64,000 bases of DNA from Dactylellina haptotyla (GCA_031310005.1 CM062379.1:62001-126000); one strand, 5' to 3'; shown: positions 23,560 through 35,518, counted from the first letter of the stretch. Translations and numbers: made by a program. Notes: a model not told the origin generated them from the sequence alone.

Positions 23560-24686
23560 ATGAAAGCTGCCCACCGGCTACCTCTTCGATTGGCCCTCCC
23601 CACCGCATTTCGCACCGCTGCTGCAGGAACCCGGTCCCTCGCAACGCAACCCAGCCCCGCCGTCAAACGCAACACGCTAATTCCAACAAGATCTGTCCAC
23701 CGACAGTTCTCAAGGCCAATCACAAGCTCACCCACAATGTCGAGCCAATTGTATACCGATGAGACACCCGAGCCAGTCAGATCGGCCAAGGCAGGTAGTC
23801 CTTGACTATAATCTGCTCATTATCACACGCTGACAAGCAATCTTTCACAGGGTCTGCATCTGATCACTCAAAGCACCCCGAACGGCCAGAAGGTCCAGAT
23901 CCTATTGGAGGAACTCAAGGAGGCCTACGGAACCCAATGGACAACTTCCATAATCAATATCGGAACCAATGAGCAGAAGAAAGACTGGTTTCTTAGGTTG
24001 AATCCCAATGGCAGGATCCCCGTCATTGTCGACAATGAGCAGTCGCCGCCCTTTCCTGTCATGGAAACTTCCGCCGAACTTTTGTACTTAATCGAGCGCG
24101 AGGACAAAGACAATATCTTCGGCTTCACGGATTCCCTTGAGCGTAACCAAATGCTACAATGGCTCTTCTTCTGGCACGGTAGCGGTGCCCCGTATCAGGG
24201 ACAAGGTATCCTTTCTCTGGCGTTGCCGCACGATCAGTAACACATAATTGCTAATTCGCCCCCCAAACTAGTCAACCACTTCTTCAAATTCGCACCAGAA
24301 CAGATCGAGTGTACGTTTCCGCTGAAAGTCTTTCGTTACATCATATTCTAATCCTTCAATTAGATCCCAAGCAACGCTTCAAGAACGAGACTCTTCGCGT
24401 GTACGGCGTCCTCGAAATACATCTTTCCGGCAAGTTCTCCGGTCAACCGCGTGAGTATCTGGCAGGAAAGGATACCGGAAAGTACTCTGTTGCAGACATC
24501 GGCACCTGGACGTGGGTTAAGGGATGGGCTTTCGCTGGCGCATTTTCCGACGAGGAAATGCAAGCCTTCCCACATCTGTTACAATGGATTGACCGCATTG
24601 CTGCGAGACCCGCCGTCAAGAAAGGCAGTGGGGATGATTACAATGCTGCGAAGCGACCGGAGCTTTATGTCGGAGACAAGAAATAA
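23560..24686 (+). CDS. glutathione S-transferase (Ure2/GstA-like), with possible mitochondrial presequence
   Basis: Four exons (23560-23790, 23851-24205, 24272-24310, 24364-24686) encode about 315 residues. Residues 1-58 are basic and Arg/Ala/Ser-rich (RLPLRLALPTAFRT) like a mitochondrial import signal. A second ATG at 23737 has a far better context (CACAATG) and gives a 256-residue cytosolic form. The N-terminal thioredoxin-like domain shows TPNGQKVQILLEELK, NPNGRIPVIVDN and METSAELLYL, the glutathione-binding elements. The all-alpha C-terminal domain contains YSVADIGTWTWVKGW and ARPAVKKG. The protein would conjugate glutathione to electrophiles. Keeping the frame at the first intron needs a GC-AG intron (AAG/GCAGGT donor), because the adjacent GT donor shifts phase. 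Confidence 0.88.
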
Positions 24687-25254
24687 AAACTATGCCTTCG
24701 AGGTTTCTATCAGTGGATGTATGTAACAACACGTGGGAGATTTCGCCCACAACTTCAGTGCTGAAAGGGCGTGGTAGCATCTACTCTTAATTCCATTGAA
24801 TGCTTACTTTCCACCTCAATTTTAGATTATTGTGACCGTATTTTTGTTATGTGAACTATGGTGACCCAAAAAATAAATTCTGCTGGTTGTGAATTTTGCA
24901 AACTGTTTCGAACCACAGATGCCTGATACTCCAGCCGACATCACCTTAGCAAATACGAAACTTAATTCGGCTACAATTGGGATCCGTTTGAGATGCGCCG
25001 AGATCCGAACTTCATCATCCAACCAACCATGTTGAGCTCTAACGCAGCGGATTTAATCTGTCATAAACTTAATCCCGACAACGCATCGCCCTAACTGGTG
25101 AATACTTGCCGTTCTAACCGATGACGTGTGGGTATATAAGGGCTACCCCAAAGTCTCGGCGCGCCTCGGCATTTGAACTTAGCAGTAGAACTGGTTACTA
25201 TCGAAATAATTAAAATTAAAATTAGAGTATATCAATCGAAAAACGCCCACAGAA
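24687..25254. other. intergenic region and promoter of the methyltransferase gene
   Basis: Nothing is seen except a likely TATA element at 25133-25140 and an A-rich leader before 25255. Confidence 0.45.
25133..25140 (+). promoter_or_regulatory. TATA box of the methyltransferase gene
   Basis: TATATAAG lies about 115 bases before the start codon, in a spacing normal for a fungal core promoter. Confidence 0.4.
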
Positions 25255-26254
25255 ATGGAAACCGATTCAACATCATCTAATGCGAATTCAACCGCGGAGC
25301 GGGATCGAGCAAGGTCCGCTGCTTGGTTCATATCAGGTGATAAGCTCTCGCCTTCTCCATTTGCTCAGGAACTTTTCCAGATGTACTCTAGAATTCCTGC
25401 CGACAATATTCCAGCGCACATTATTGCAGTCGTAAGATAAAATAGCCAAATAAATAGCATTCGTTCGCAATATACTAGGGAGTCAGATAACTAAAATGCC
25501 TTGTTTTCGTATACAATACTAGAGAGAGAAAGCTTGGAAAGTATATCCGTACCCTTGCATCGGGAGCTTTCGTTTTCTAGATTTCGCCATCGTCGAATCC
25601 CCAATATACGAAAATGTCTTGGAGAGACTTAAAAAAGGAGCTAAATATCTCGATCTCGGCTGCTGTTTCGCCCAGGATCTTCGGGCACTCGTTCACGCTG
25701 GTGTACCAAGTGAAAATTTATTCGGTGCAGACCTGCAGTCAGACTTTCTTGAACTTAGCTATGAGTTGTTCAATGACAAAGACTCTCTGAAGTCCACTTT
25801 CTATAACGGCGACATCTTCGACCTCACGTCATTTCAACTTGTTACTAGTGGCATACCAAACCCGGTGCCATTCCAAAAGCTAGTCGGTGGTGTTGATATA
25901 CTAAGTGCTCGGAGTTTCTTGCATCTCTTTGGCCAGGAACAAGAGTTCAAAGCCGCTTGCCAAATGGTAGAAATTATGAAAGACAAAGAAGGGTCAATCA
26001 TTATGGGAAGGCAGGTTGGAAGTTATGAACCGGGCTTCCACTCTATTTCCCTTGGTAGGAGAGAGGTCTTCAGACACAACCCTGAAACATGGAAAGGCTT
26101 GTGGAAAAGGGTGGGTGAGGCCACTAATACTAAATGGGATGTTCAAGCAAATCTAGTTGATATTGGGGCAGAATTCAGAGATTCGGTACAAAGTGCGGAG
26201 TTAGCTGATATCAAGGGTAGAGCTTGGCTAGAGTTCGTTATCACAAAACTATAG
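25255..26254 (+). CDS. SAM-dependent methyltransferase, AusD/meroterpenoid-cluster type
   Basis: Two exons, 25255-25431 and 25523-26254, give about 302 residues. The split falls between HIIAV and REKAWKVYPYPCIGSF. The typical start of this fungal family is present: AAWFISGDKLSPSPFAQELFQMYS, then PYPCIGSFRFLDF. The SAM-binding glycine motif is YLDLGCCFAQDLR, followed by the acidic loop residue in FGADLQSDF and the GDIFD segment. Relatives I recall (AusD of austinol synthesis and similar enzymes) make methyl esters or ethers in meroterpenoid pathways. No polyketide synthase or terpene cyclase lies in the window, so the true substrate is open. The RGS gene follows closely on the opposite strand, with only 91 bases between stop codons. 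Confidence 0.85.
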
Positions 26255-26345
26255 ACATATAATTTTGAGGGTCCCGGGATCCCTTGCGGGGAAGAGCAAA
26301 ACTAGAGAACATATATTTTACACCAAGAAATATGAGAAATGCTTT

Positions 26346-27618
26346 TCAATACATACTGCCTGAAGGAGCAACAGCAAGGACAAATATTAAGATACCAGTG
26401 ACTACTAGTGATATTCCAACATTCTGGAGCACGATCAATCTTTGAAGCCTTTTGACTTCAGGGTCAATACCCCGTAGTCTCTGCCATCCAAACAGGACGT
26501 GAGACACCACATTTCTTTTCTCAAACTCTTGAATATTTGATTCCCTCCCCTCGTCTTTCGGGATAGGGCCGTCGAAAATGTCAAAACTTATTGTCGAAGC
26601 CTTTTCCAAGTCTCCTTCAGCAATTTGGTTCTCACCCAGACAGTCGGTATCTTTCTCCCAAGCAAAGCGGTCTCTGACTCCAAAAGTCAAAAGAACCAGG
26701 CACACAGATCTCTGTCCGTCTAGTATAGAACAAAGGCCGAAAAACATTGTCGCAGCGGGAACAATTATTCGAACAGCCTTGTGAACCTTCCCAAGAGATA
26801 GCCCAACCCCAAGCGCGATCGCCACTAGAATTAAGATGAAGCCACCCCACCTCATAGCGGCAACACGGCCATGGTTGGCAGTAGAAAGTGCATAGCGAAC
26901 AAAATTCGGATGGGATTGTTGGCGGAGCGATATCTCCACCTGTGGTAAAACAGATTTGAATGCTGACGGGTGTGTTGTTGTAGCCAAGGCGTTCAAAACT
27001 TCTTTTCTGTCCCGTCCTGAGAGATTCAGTTCGAATAGTGACAGAGGCGCGAGAAACATTTGAGCTATTCTATCAACTTCCATCCTAAATGGTTGAGCAG
27101 ACGCTATATATTTATTAATATTTATCAGACCGCGTGTTGTACTGGTTGCGAAATGTAAACTTACGTCGAGTGTAAGGCGGCTTCCCATCTTCATAGTCCG
27201 ATTCTTCCGTTTTTGTCTTGTCCTTTAGTAAAGGGCACTCCCAAACCGGACTCTTTTGTTTCTCCTCACGAGGCAACTCATCGAATCTTTGGATGTATCT
27301 TCGAAACCAAAGATAAAACCGAAGATTCTCTGCGTTTCTCTCCACATATGTCAAGTAATTCATGAAATCGTCCAAACGACATGGCTACACAACGCAACTC
27401 TCATCAGCCCGTGTACTTCAGTAGTTACCACAGCGGGGTCAGGAGCTTACAAAACATGTTTCTCGGTTGATAACTCTTGAAAAGGATAATTTTTCGGGGA
27501 CACCATGACTCGATATAGTCGATATATTGGATCTTTCTGAAGACTTTGATTTTAAGGACGACGGCCGGGTTTTCTCCGGTCGCTGGTAGAAGAGGAATTC
27601 TAGTAGTTTCCTTGACAT
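26346..27618 (-). CDS. RGS-domain protein with C-terminal transmembrane segments
   Basis: Three exons, 27618-27451, 27384-27165 and 27103-26346, give about 381 residues. The start MSRKLLEFLFYQRP resembles the opening of other fungal RGS proteins. The RGS (regulator of G-protein signalling) fold begins with HGVPEKLSFSRVINRETC at about 38. It continues with DDFMNYLTYVERNAENLRFYLWF across the first splice and with RMEVDRIAQMFLAP and HPSAFKSVL in exon 3. About three hydrophobic helices follow (WGGFILILVAIALGVGLSL, a second after VRIIV, and a last near the C-terminus). RGS domains speed GTP hydrolysis by G-alpha and so switch off receptor signals. The membrane anchor should hold it near receptors. 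A 7TM gene lies about 6 kb away. Confidence 0.86.
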
Positions 27619-28926
27619 TATTTGCAGTGTTGGCCGCCAACCCAGTCGCTTTAACTAGTATTTTCGTAACAGGAGCGATTCGACACTTTGGAAAGAGGAT
27701 AAATAAACGCAAAGACCAGAAAGTATCCACTTGAATACACTATGGGGCCAGCGGGTCTTATCATTGAGTTCAGGGACGCCACCAAATGTGTAGCGATTAC
27801 TTGCCCGACCGAACGACAATAATCTCTTTCATGCATGGTGACCAACTATTATTTCCGAAGCTTCCAATTTCGATGACCTTGTCAGCATGGCCACCACGTT
27901 CTCCAACTTGCATATCGACAGCTATATTAGGTAGCTCACACTGATACGTGTGGGTTGATAACCTGTTACACTTAGCAGTTGTTTTTTGTTGCTTGGAATC
28001 CTGTTTCGGACCAGCCTTTTTTTCTCTCACTGGTCTTGCCAGATAGAGTATCTACTTGCAGTTGCGGGTGGCCCACGGACCCGCTTTCTGCAGTTAAAAA
28101 AAAAAAAAAAACTTGAAACACATGTCGGCCAGATCCCCTCCGCTCATCGATATAACGCTGCACGTGCGAAGCTATTTTCCCTCAGCGGGAAAATGATTTT
28201 ATGCGTTTTGACTTTCCGCTTAAATAGCTTATCCAAGCCTCGACTGTCAAGGTCCCTGCCGTGCTTGTACCTGAGCATCCCGATATCCCTGCCGTCCAAC
28301 AATTTTAGCCCTCCTGATGCTTTCAATCGACGCAGGTTCTCGGTATTCCTCTGTTTTACCCCGCTCGTGCATTCTCGAAAGGTTAATGCATTGTCGTGGT
28401 ACCACACCCAACATGCTTGGCGAGCGCCCAACTCCGTTGTGCAACAAGAATCTGAGGCACAGAATGCAGCAGGATCTTCGCACCATCTGGCCCATTTTGG
28501 GTCGCGTTTTTTCACATGGCACCTAACAAATGGTACCGGATTTCTGAAAATCCGGTAACGTAACTGGTTCGCCTTTGGTTTCGCGTGCCGATGTCGACAT
28601 AGATCAGGGAATTTTAACTCAATTTAGCATCCAGAACGGAACTCCCAAGACCAGCGACGTCCATCTGTTACAGGTTCAACAAGGGTTTCTTTCTCGCATC
28701 AAACATACTCTGGTCCTTTTCTTCGTTGGTTGGACGGCATGCAGCTTAAGCCTTTTATAGATCCTTATCTGGATAACGACGGAATGTAGACAAGCCTGAG
28801 CTCAAAATTACAAGGATGGAGCCAACAAAGTTCAAATCTTCCCTGCTGGATATGAAGGCCGAAACAGTTGACTTTCTATTCTAATCTACGTGTCTTCTCA
28901 TTGCCACGCTCCCATGACTCGGGAGG
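27619..28926. other. intergenic stretch with perfect inverted repeat
   Basis: No convincing gene. It contains a 16-base A run at 28096-28111 and a perfect palindromic hairpin at 28534-28557 (10-base arms TACCGGATTT/AAATCCGGTA, loop CTGA). Open frames in this interval run across the A tract and lack domains. Confidence 0.45.
28534..28557. repeat. perfect inverted repeat, possible Zn2Cys6 operator
   Basis: TACCGGATTT and AAATCCGGTA form perfect 10-base arms around CTGA. The CGG...CCG half-sites in inverted orientation are the kind bound by Zn2Cys6 regulators, but no target gene is obvious within 1 kb except the RGS gene, which is transcribed away from this point. Confidence 0.4.
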
Positions 28927-29310
28927 TCAATTGTCCTTTCGGTTCGAGAAACCACGTCTATAGGGGGTGGAATTTGAGGCTCCGAGACTGGTGGTGGCGA
29001 TACTTATAGTCAACTAAAGAGAGCAAATAAGGACAGGAAAATAGCTTATTGTATTTGCGCTGGTCACTGCAGTGCATTCTTGTGTAGTCCCATTGTACAT
29101 TTCAGCTATAGGTTCACCGCCGCGAGGGAGGCTCCGCTCCGTCAATAATCGGTCCAGCAAACGGTTTGAACCACTGTTATGAGTCAATGCCTCGAAAATC
29201 TGATATATAACGTGCTCTTTGTCTGAATCCAGCATCTGATCTTCGTATCGTATCTTTGCTTTCGCTAATTGAGGCTCCATTGTCCGAGGTTTTACTTCTG
29301 GTTTTACCAT
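28927..29310 (-). CDS. small hypothetical protein (uncertain)
   Basis: An 81-codon first exon (29310-29068) with a helical, charged sequence (DKEHVIYQIFEALTHNSGS) could splice through a 54-bp GTGACC-to-TTTAG intron to a short second exon (29013-28927), giving about 109 residues. No family was recognised, and no clear branch point is visible. It could instead be a relic of a larger gene or chance. Confidence 0.25.
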
Positions 29311-29878
29311 CCGAACACTTGGTTTCTTCGTATCCCCCTTGATGTTCCGAGATATCTAGCTGATATTAACCTTAGAATATTGATGTAACAAAAATCCAAT
29401 GTATGACAATATTAGATCTAGTAGGGTTGACAACCTTATTTTTCAGTTGTGAAACCAAGGCAAGGTTAGCCTTACTAATGAATAGGTGGAACATTCGAAA
29501 GCCGAAAATTCATTCGCATCATAGAGGGTGGTTTAATGTTGCGAACTTGAAATTTGAGTTCAGTCGCGCAGCCTATTTGCCTGCCCCTCTTTCAATCTGT
29601 AAAATTTTTCGCCAATAGTATATTAATATTAACATAGAGTACCGCGTCTCTGAATTCTAAATTCCTTTTTTTGGAAGAGCACTAATTATACAAGAATACT
29701 TAACTACAAGTAGGTAGATATTAGGGTATCAATATGGAGAATGCATAACAGGAACAGCTATAGATATATGTGTGTAGGGAAACTATCTGCGAGCTTCAGT
29801 TTAGTAGAAAGGGTTGAATACACCACGTTGACCAGTATGTATACAATTAAATTTAATTCAAAAATAGTAGTGAGCAGG
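29311..29878. other. intergenic stretch
   Basis: AT-rich, with no supported gene; the right end is the probable 3' region of the minus-strand MFS gene. Confidence 0.4.
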
Positions 29879-32118
29879 TTAACTCTCGAATGCTTCACGA
29901 GAGTTTACACGATCAATATCGAAGGGATTGCTTTCCCATCTTCTTAGCTCATTCGCTTGGTGGTCCTTTTGAGAAGTTCTGCTCTCCTTTGTATGCTGCC
30001 TTGATAGCCCGTCTTTTGTCCTAGAGCTTCGGCTCTGGGTTTTTGTGAGCTGAAGCCGTGGTAACGGAATTTCAAGACGACCGCTATTATCCTGGAGTAC
30101 TCTGGCCATAGATATCTCGTCGTCTTTCTCAGCGGCGGGTTCTTCTATTGGAAGATCATCGTTCTCTTCCGACTGTTTCTGTAATTTTTGCGAGAACTCA
30201 GCAGCTCTGCCAGCATACTTACACTTGAGGCGAACCGCTTCGCCGTACTTGTAAAATAGAAAAGGAGCCGGCACACAAGCAAGTGCTAAGAACGCCGGAA
30301 CACTGGATGCCCAGTGGATGCCCAGTTTTTGATACATCGGACCAGTAAATAATGGGAATACTGCTCCAAAGGTACTCCGAAGCACAGCGTTGGCTGCCAG
30401 AACACTCGCAGCAAAAATAGTGTACTATCATAAGAGTAAGAATTTAGCCATTAGATCCGACGGAGAAAGGATTTGACTTTCTATCTTACGGAATCAATCA
30501 AGTAGTTGAAAACACTCAGGAAAACCATAACCATCCCGAAGCCAAATGGTGTTCCAGCCGCAACGCTAGCGAACCAATGAACATTTGGTCCATTACTCCA
30601 GGCGAACCAGAACAATCCTATAGGAATGCAGACACTTCCTACCAAAGCTGGTGGCAGCCTTTGCTCGGGCGGCGCGAATCCGTTAAATTTCTTATCTGCG
30701 ATACGATTGTATCGTTTATTCTCCGGTATCGAGTATATCACAGCAGCAAGCATCCCTACAGCTACACCAAGAAAAGGAAGGCCACCAACTCCTTGGGACC
30801 AACCTCTGGTCTTCTGGTATACAATAGGATACGCTGCAAATAGCATATATAATGTGCCATATATAATAGCCATGTAAATTGAGAGCATGGCAACTATTAA
30901 TTCCCTGGTTAGTTTCGACTAAGGTATTGAGAATTTACGCTCATTGTTTGCATAAAACTGACCAATGGGTTCCCTAAACAATAATATCCACGGCCGCGAA
31001 AGCGCAGTTTTATATGCTTCCTTGATACCAACCTTGCCACTCTCCGCTTCAAATTTGCTAACATATACCTTTCCGGTTAGTTTACTTAAGCTCTGTGCTC
31101 GCTTAGAGAGAAGCACAGGTGAGTAAGTCTCGGGTACTCCAAAAGCCATCATCAGCCAAGTTAAACCCGAGAATGCGGCCAACAGCCCTTCAACCCATCT
31201 CCACCCAGCTGACTGCCCAAGGAAACCCCCAGCTATAGGTCCCATAACAGGACCCATAAATGGGCACGCAGCAAACACCGCCATTGCTAAGCCTCTCTGA
31301 CTCGCTGGAAACATGTCTGCAATAACACCACCAGCATTAGTCAAAGGACTACTCCCAAAAGCGCCTGCGAAGAAGCGCATAATGAGTAAAGTTTGGATAT
31401 TCTTAGCCCCAGCTGCACCAGCATTAAACGCCGTGAGCGCGGCATAGGTTCCTAAATTAGTATTTTGTTAGTAGCTTTCCAAGGGACAATATATCGGGAA
31501 ACGTAACGCAGGATTTTTTATACCAAAAAATAAGCGTTGCCTTCCGTACATTTCACTCAACGGCGCCCAAAATAAGGGACCAATGGTGAAACCTAGTACA
31601 AACAAGGAAATTCCTAGAATTGCGACAATTGTACTACAATGGAACTCCGCCATTATCTGCTGCATGCCTCCCGAATAGGCGGAAGATACAAATGCTATTG
31701 CGAGTGTTGCGAATGCAACCACCATAGTTATTGCCCATTTGACCAATGGTGAAAACAATAGAGGGTTTCGGGGATCATCCGGAATATATTCCACACGATA
31801 TGGATCTTCTTCCGTTCCTGATCCTGGAAATTTATGGGATATAATCCTATCAGTGAGAACGCCTTGGTCCAGTATAAATTTCCAGTACGGTATTTTATCA
31901 CCCAATCGTGTTTGGGACTCAATGTCGTTTTGGGCCTCGGCCCGTTGGAATTCTCCCTCGGTATTCTGCATGCCTTGTCTGGACGCGTTGTGCAGCTGTA
32001 GTCCTTCTTCTACTTCCTTTTCCGGTAGACCGCGAACGTTGTTTTCGTTGGTTGGTTCATATCCGTCGCCCATTTGATGTGAGTGTGATCTAGCATGCGC
32101 GGTTTCCGTAATACGCAT
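29879..32118 (-). CDS. MFS transporter, DHA1-type drug/polyamine exporter
   Basis: Four exons on the minus strand (32118-31524, 31451-30963, 30893-30490, 30424-29879) encode about 677 residues. A 120-residue hydrophilic N-terminus precedes the first membrane segment ([20 protein letters not shown]). Hallmarks include PLSEMYGRQ after TM2, [23 protein letters not shown] in the TM4 region, and the TM5 segment [21 protein letters not shown] with its antiporter GPxxGG motif. Later segments include [22 protein letters not shown] and [19 protein letters not shown] charged cytoplasmic tail of about 130 residues closes the protein. It should be a proton-driven exporter of small molecules in the plasma membrane. 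Position beside acyltransferase, GST and methyltransferase genes suggests export of a product or toxin, an inference. Confidence 0.9.
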
Positions 32119-33091
32119 ACTTACCACGGATACTAGAGCAAAGAAATTGTAAATTTAGGTAGACAAAAGATTTGAGGTAGATGTCAGTGTTTAGCACTGC
32201 AGCGAATCCTAATAAAAGAACCCATTTGCGGGAAGAAAAAAACAGTCCTTAAGCTCGGCCGATCAAAAAACATCCTGGAGACACTAAAATTCGTTAGAAC
32301 AGTCGCTTAATAATATGATGATGTAACATGGGCAACTGTGCACGGTTATTCGGCACCATGATCAACTCGGGTACTGGGCTCAGAAGACGTTATTCTGTAG
32401 CATTACAGGCTCAACTGATTCCTATACGGAAATAAAATCATAGGAAATAAGCTTTAGGTCCTGGTCGCCAAGCCGTCGTCAGTCGTCGCGATGGTGGTCG
32501 CGCAGATTAGAACAATGCGCCATAAAGATTGGACCAACAAACATAGTTAGATTTATAGTGTCATAGAGTCAGATCTAGAGATCCGTGCCCAAGGCATACT
32601 TCTACCTCTAGCATTGAATTCTGCGCCAATATCCTGCCACATTCTAACGTAAGATCACCAACCAGCAACCATATCAATTAGCCACCAAGTTTTGGTGTTG
32701 TGGATATTGTCGCATTGATTAATGTGGCGTTCTCTAAACAAAAATACGCCAATAGAGGAAAGCTGGCCTCCCTCGCCACACCCCCCAAAACTATCCCCTA
32801 ATGAGCTGAGCTCATGAGCACGCTGATCAATGATACATAGAAGCAACGACACTAGAAACCAAGCATATTCGATATATTGTTGCCCTCCGATCACACCCTC
32901 AGTTCAGTGCGGTTCTATCTATAGACGTGTATCCGCATATCGGCCACAGCACACACGCGTGCAGACGGCAGTACGCTATCAGTGCGCTCGCGGAGTTGAA
33001 ACCTTTCGCCTGCTGAACGCGCACACATGCATCCTTAAAAAACTAGGAATCCTACGCTCATCGGTTGGATACATTACGTCAATCTATTAAA
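32119..33091. other. intergenic region between divergent genes
   Basis: Nearly 1 kb lies between the divergent MFS and M20 amidohydrolase genes and presumably holds both promoters. A GTAAGT just upstream of 32118 could mark a leader intron of the MFS gene. No other gene is seen. Confidence 0.45.
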
Positions 33092-34776
33092 ATGCGCGTT
33101 GATCACCCGAAGCGGCGAATTGAGGACAGTATCCAAAAACACCGACAAAATATTAAACATATAAATGACACAGTTCGTTACTCCTTAAAGCCGTACTTTT
33201 CCCATCAATTAATCTGAAATTTGTTAGATTTGGAGCAATCCCGAGCTCGCGTGGATAGAAAAGACTGCTCACGATACTATTTGTGACTATTTTGAGACGC
33301 TGAGTCGTGAATACGAAGTCACCAGGCATGCCTATGGGATAGAAACCAGCTTTCTCGTACAGGCAGCCATAAAGCACGATCTTATCGGGGCCACTGCTGG
33401 GAGCAAAATCCTTCTCGGTCAAGACGCAGAAGCAGGACAGACATTAGATCGCAGTCTCGGTGTGCCATTAATCGTGTTCAATGCCGAATATGATGCATTA
33501 CCCAATATGAAGACGTCAGCGGGTGCAGATCCTCCGAAAAAATCGCCCGCCCACGCTTGTGGTCATAATTTGATTGCATCGGCCTCAGTTGCTGCATTCA
33601 TTGCTTGTTGGGAGGCTCTTAAAGAGTCTCAACTCCCTGGTATTGTTAGACTTCTTGGTACGCCAGCAGAAGAAAGTGGAGGCGGGAAACTCAGATTGCT
33701 GAGAGCTGGGGCGTATTTACATACCGATGCTTGTCTCATGGTCCACCCAGGCCCACTAGTATCAGATCCTGACTTGAAAGCATGCGCTCTCACTAGAAGC
33801 CTTGCGTCCCAGAAATTAATAGCGGAATTCGAAGGAGTCGCTGCCCATGCCGGTATTGCTCCGTGGAACGGCAGAAATGCGCTTGATGCGTTAATCACAT
33901 CATATGTTGGTATCACGACTTTACGACAACAGCTATTGCCTTCGCAGAGAATCAATGGAATTATCACCAACGGTGGAACCGCTGCGAATATTATTCCCGA
34001 CCACACGAGAATCGAATTCAGCATTCGCGCGGAAAATAAAACCGGCTTAGAGGATCTTTGCCAAAAGGTCACTCGCTGTTTCCACGGAGGTGCAACAGCG
34101 ACGGGCTGTTCCGTAAAAATTGACGAGTACGTTCTCAAGTTCACCAATAACACGCATCATTAAAATACTTACTCATTCTTAGTCGACGCGCTGCATACTG
34201 GGATCTCATTGTCAACAAAGTTTTGTGTAAGGAGTATACCCAACAGATGAACAACTATGACATCCGAACAGTATATGAACTGCCGGGGTTAAGTGATAGC
34301 CCCGGTGCTGCTACAGATCAAGGTATGAAAGACAGCATGGTTAAACACCTTTAGCTATTTCGTTAATTCAACTGATAGGAAATGTCTCTCATTTTGTACC
34401 TGCTATAATGGCTGCATTCTTTATTGATAGTGGTGGAGCTGTTAATCATACCCCCAAATTTGCGGAGGCTGCAGGCACTGAAAATGCTTTTGACAGAGCT
34501 ATGGGTGCTGCAAAGGGCCTAGCCGGTCTCGGTTTCGAAGTTCTAACAAATACGAAGTTCCTCCAAGAAGTTAAAGATTCGCACCAGAAAGATATAGCAG
34601 ATAAGATTGACGCTCACGTGGCCAGGTCTAGAGACAACTTCCAGCTCACAGATCAGCAAGTTGAGAAGTTGATCACAGAATCCATGCCTTCCCTACTTCC
34701 GGTTCTACAGGGTGGAGGGGTCACGAGATTACAGGCTATAGGTGCCCTTATGGCGACAGATACCTCATTTGTATGA
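33092..34776 (+). CDS. M20-family amidohydrolase / peptidase (PM20D2-like)
   Basis: Four exons (33092-33172, 33228-34126, 34183-34322, 34379-34776) encode about 505 residues. The opening RIEDSIQKHRQNIKHINDT joins to IWSNPELAW, as in family members. The di-metal site is visible as HACGHN (His136, His140), then the AEES glutamates (175-176) and HPGP. The dimerisation/lid domain follows (SQKLIAEFEGVAAHAG, TNGGTAANIIPD), then TDQGNVSHFVPAIM near the C-terminus. M20 enzymes hydrolyse N-acyl amino acids or dipeptides; PM20D2 relatives act on beta-alanyl dipeptides. The first intron donor (GTTCGT) is weak but required by phase. It lies divergent from the MFS exporter, so the two may share control. 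Confidence 0.87.
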
Positions 34777-35518
34777 GTTTCACACTTTATGATATTCATA
34801 TGATGCAACAGTTTGACATTTTGAAGAACCGGCATCATCCGTAATCGCGCACTAATAGCTAGTAGTTAGCCATCCGTGTAAGCTTAGCTTAGCTGCTAGA
34901 CATATTTCAATATTTAGAACGCTTCTAGTTTAAATTCATAATTTCAATATAGTTCAGCATGATGCCCAAGACCAAAACCAAACGTGCAGGTTGTTTGAAT
35001 CAGTTCGAGACTGCCCAAAAGTATAACAATATTGAACACTTAGAATGTAATGTGTTGAGGCTGTTTGGATATCATCCCTTTGGATCGGCCGCCGGCTGCA
35101 TCTGCCACGAATTTTGAGGGTTTGTGCACTGGCCGCTGGACCCCCATGAATCCAAGCGTCCAAGGCTCGGGCTAGTGTCAGAGTCCCTTGCTCAGAAAAC
35201 AACTGGATCCTTTCAACCCGTGTTGCATGATGCCATTAATAGATTAGATTGCAAAGCCATCGCGATTCCCTGCTGCTTATTCGCAGTTTGCGAGAGGTGG
35301 GAATGCGGCTGACAAGTCCAATCCTGGTTCTGAATAATTGAGATGCGGGGTCTTCTGCACAAGGAGCCGCTCGATGGATGTCCGCCTAACTTGAGCCTCC
35401 TGTGGTTCGTTAAATACACCGGATGTCCGATCAATGTCTCTATCCCAGATCCATCATAATTACCCAGCTCAGAGATTCAAAAAACGCGTAGGATATTCCA
35501 ATATTTTTCAATTCCACA
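34777..35518. other. intergenic stretch
   Basis: No gene supported. It lies between the M20 gene and the calpain gene, which are in the same direction. Confidence 0.45.

Noticed and set aside
27986-28558. 190-codon plus-strand frame
   Set aside because: Runs through a 16-base A tract as poly-Lys and has no domain; overlaps equally open minus frames.
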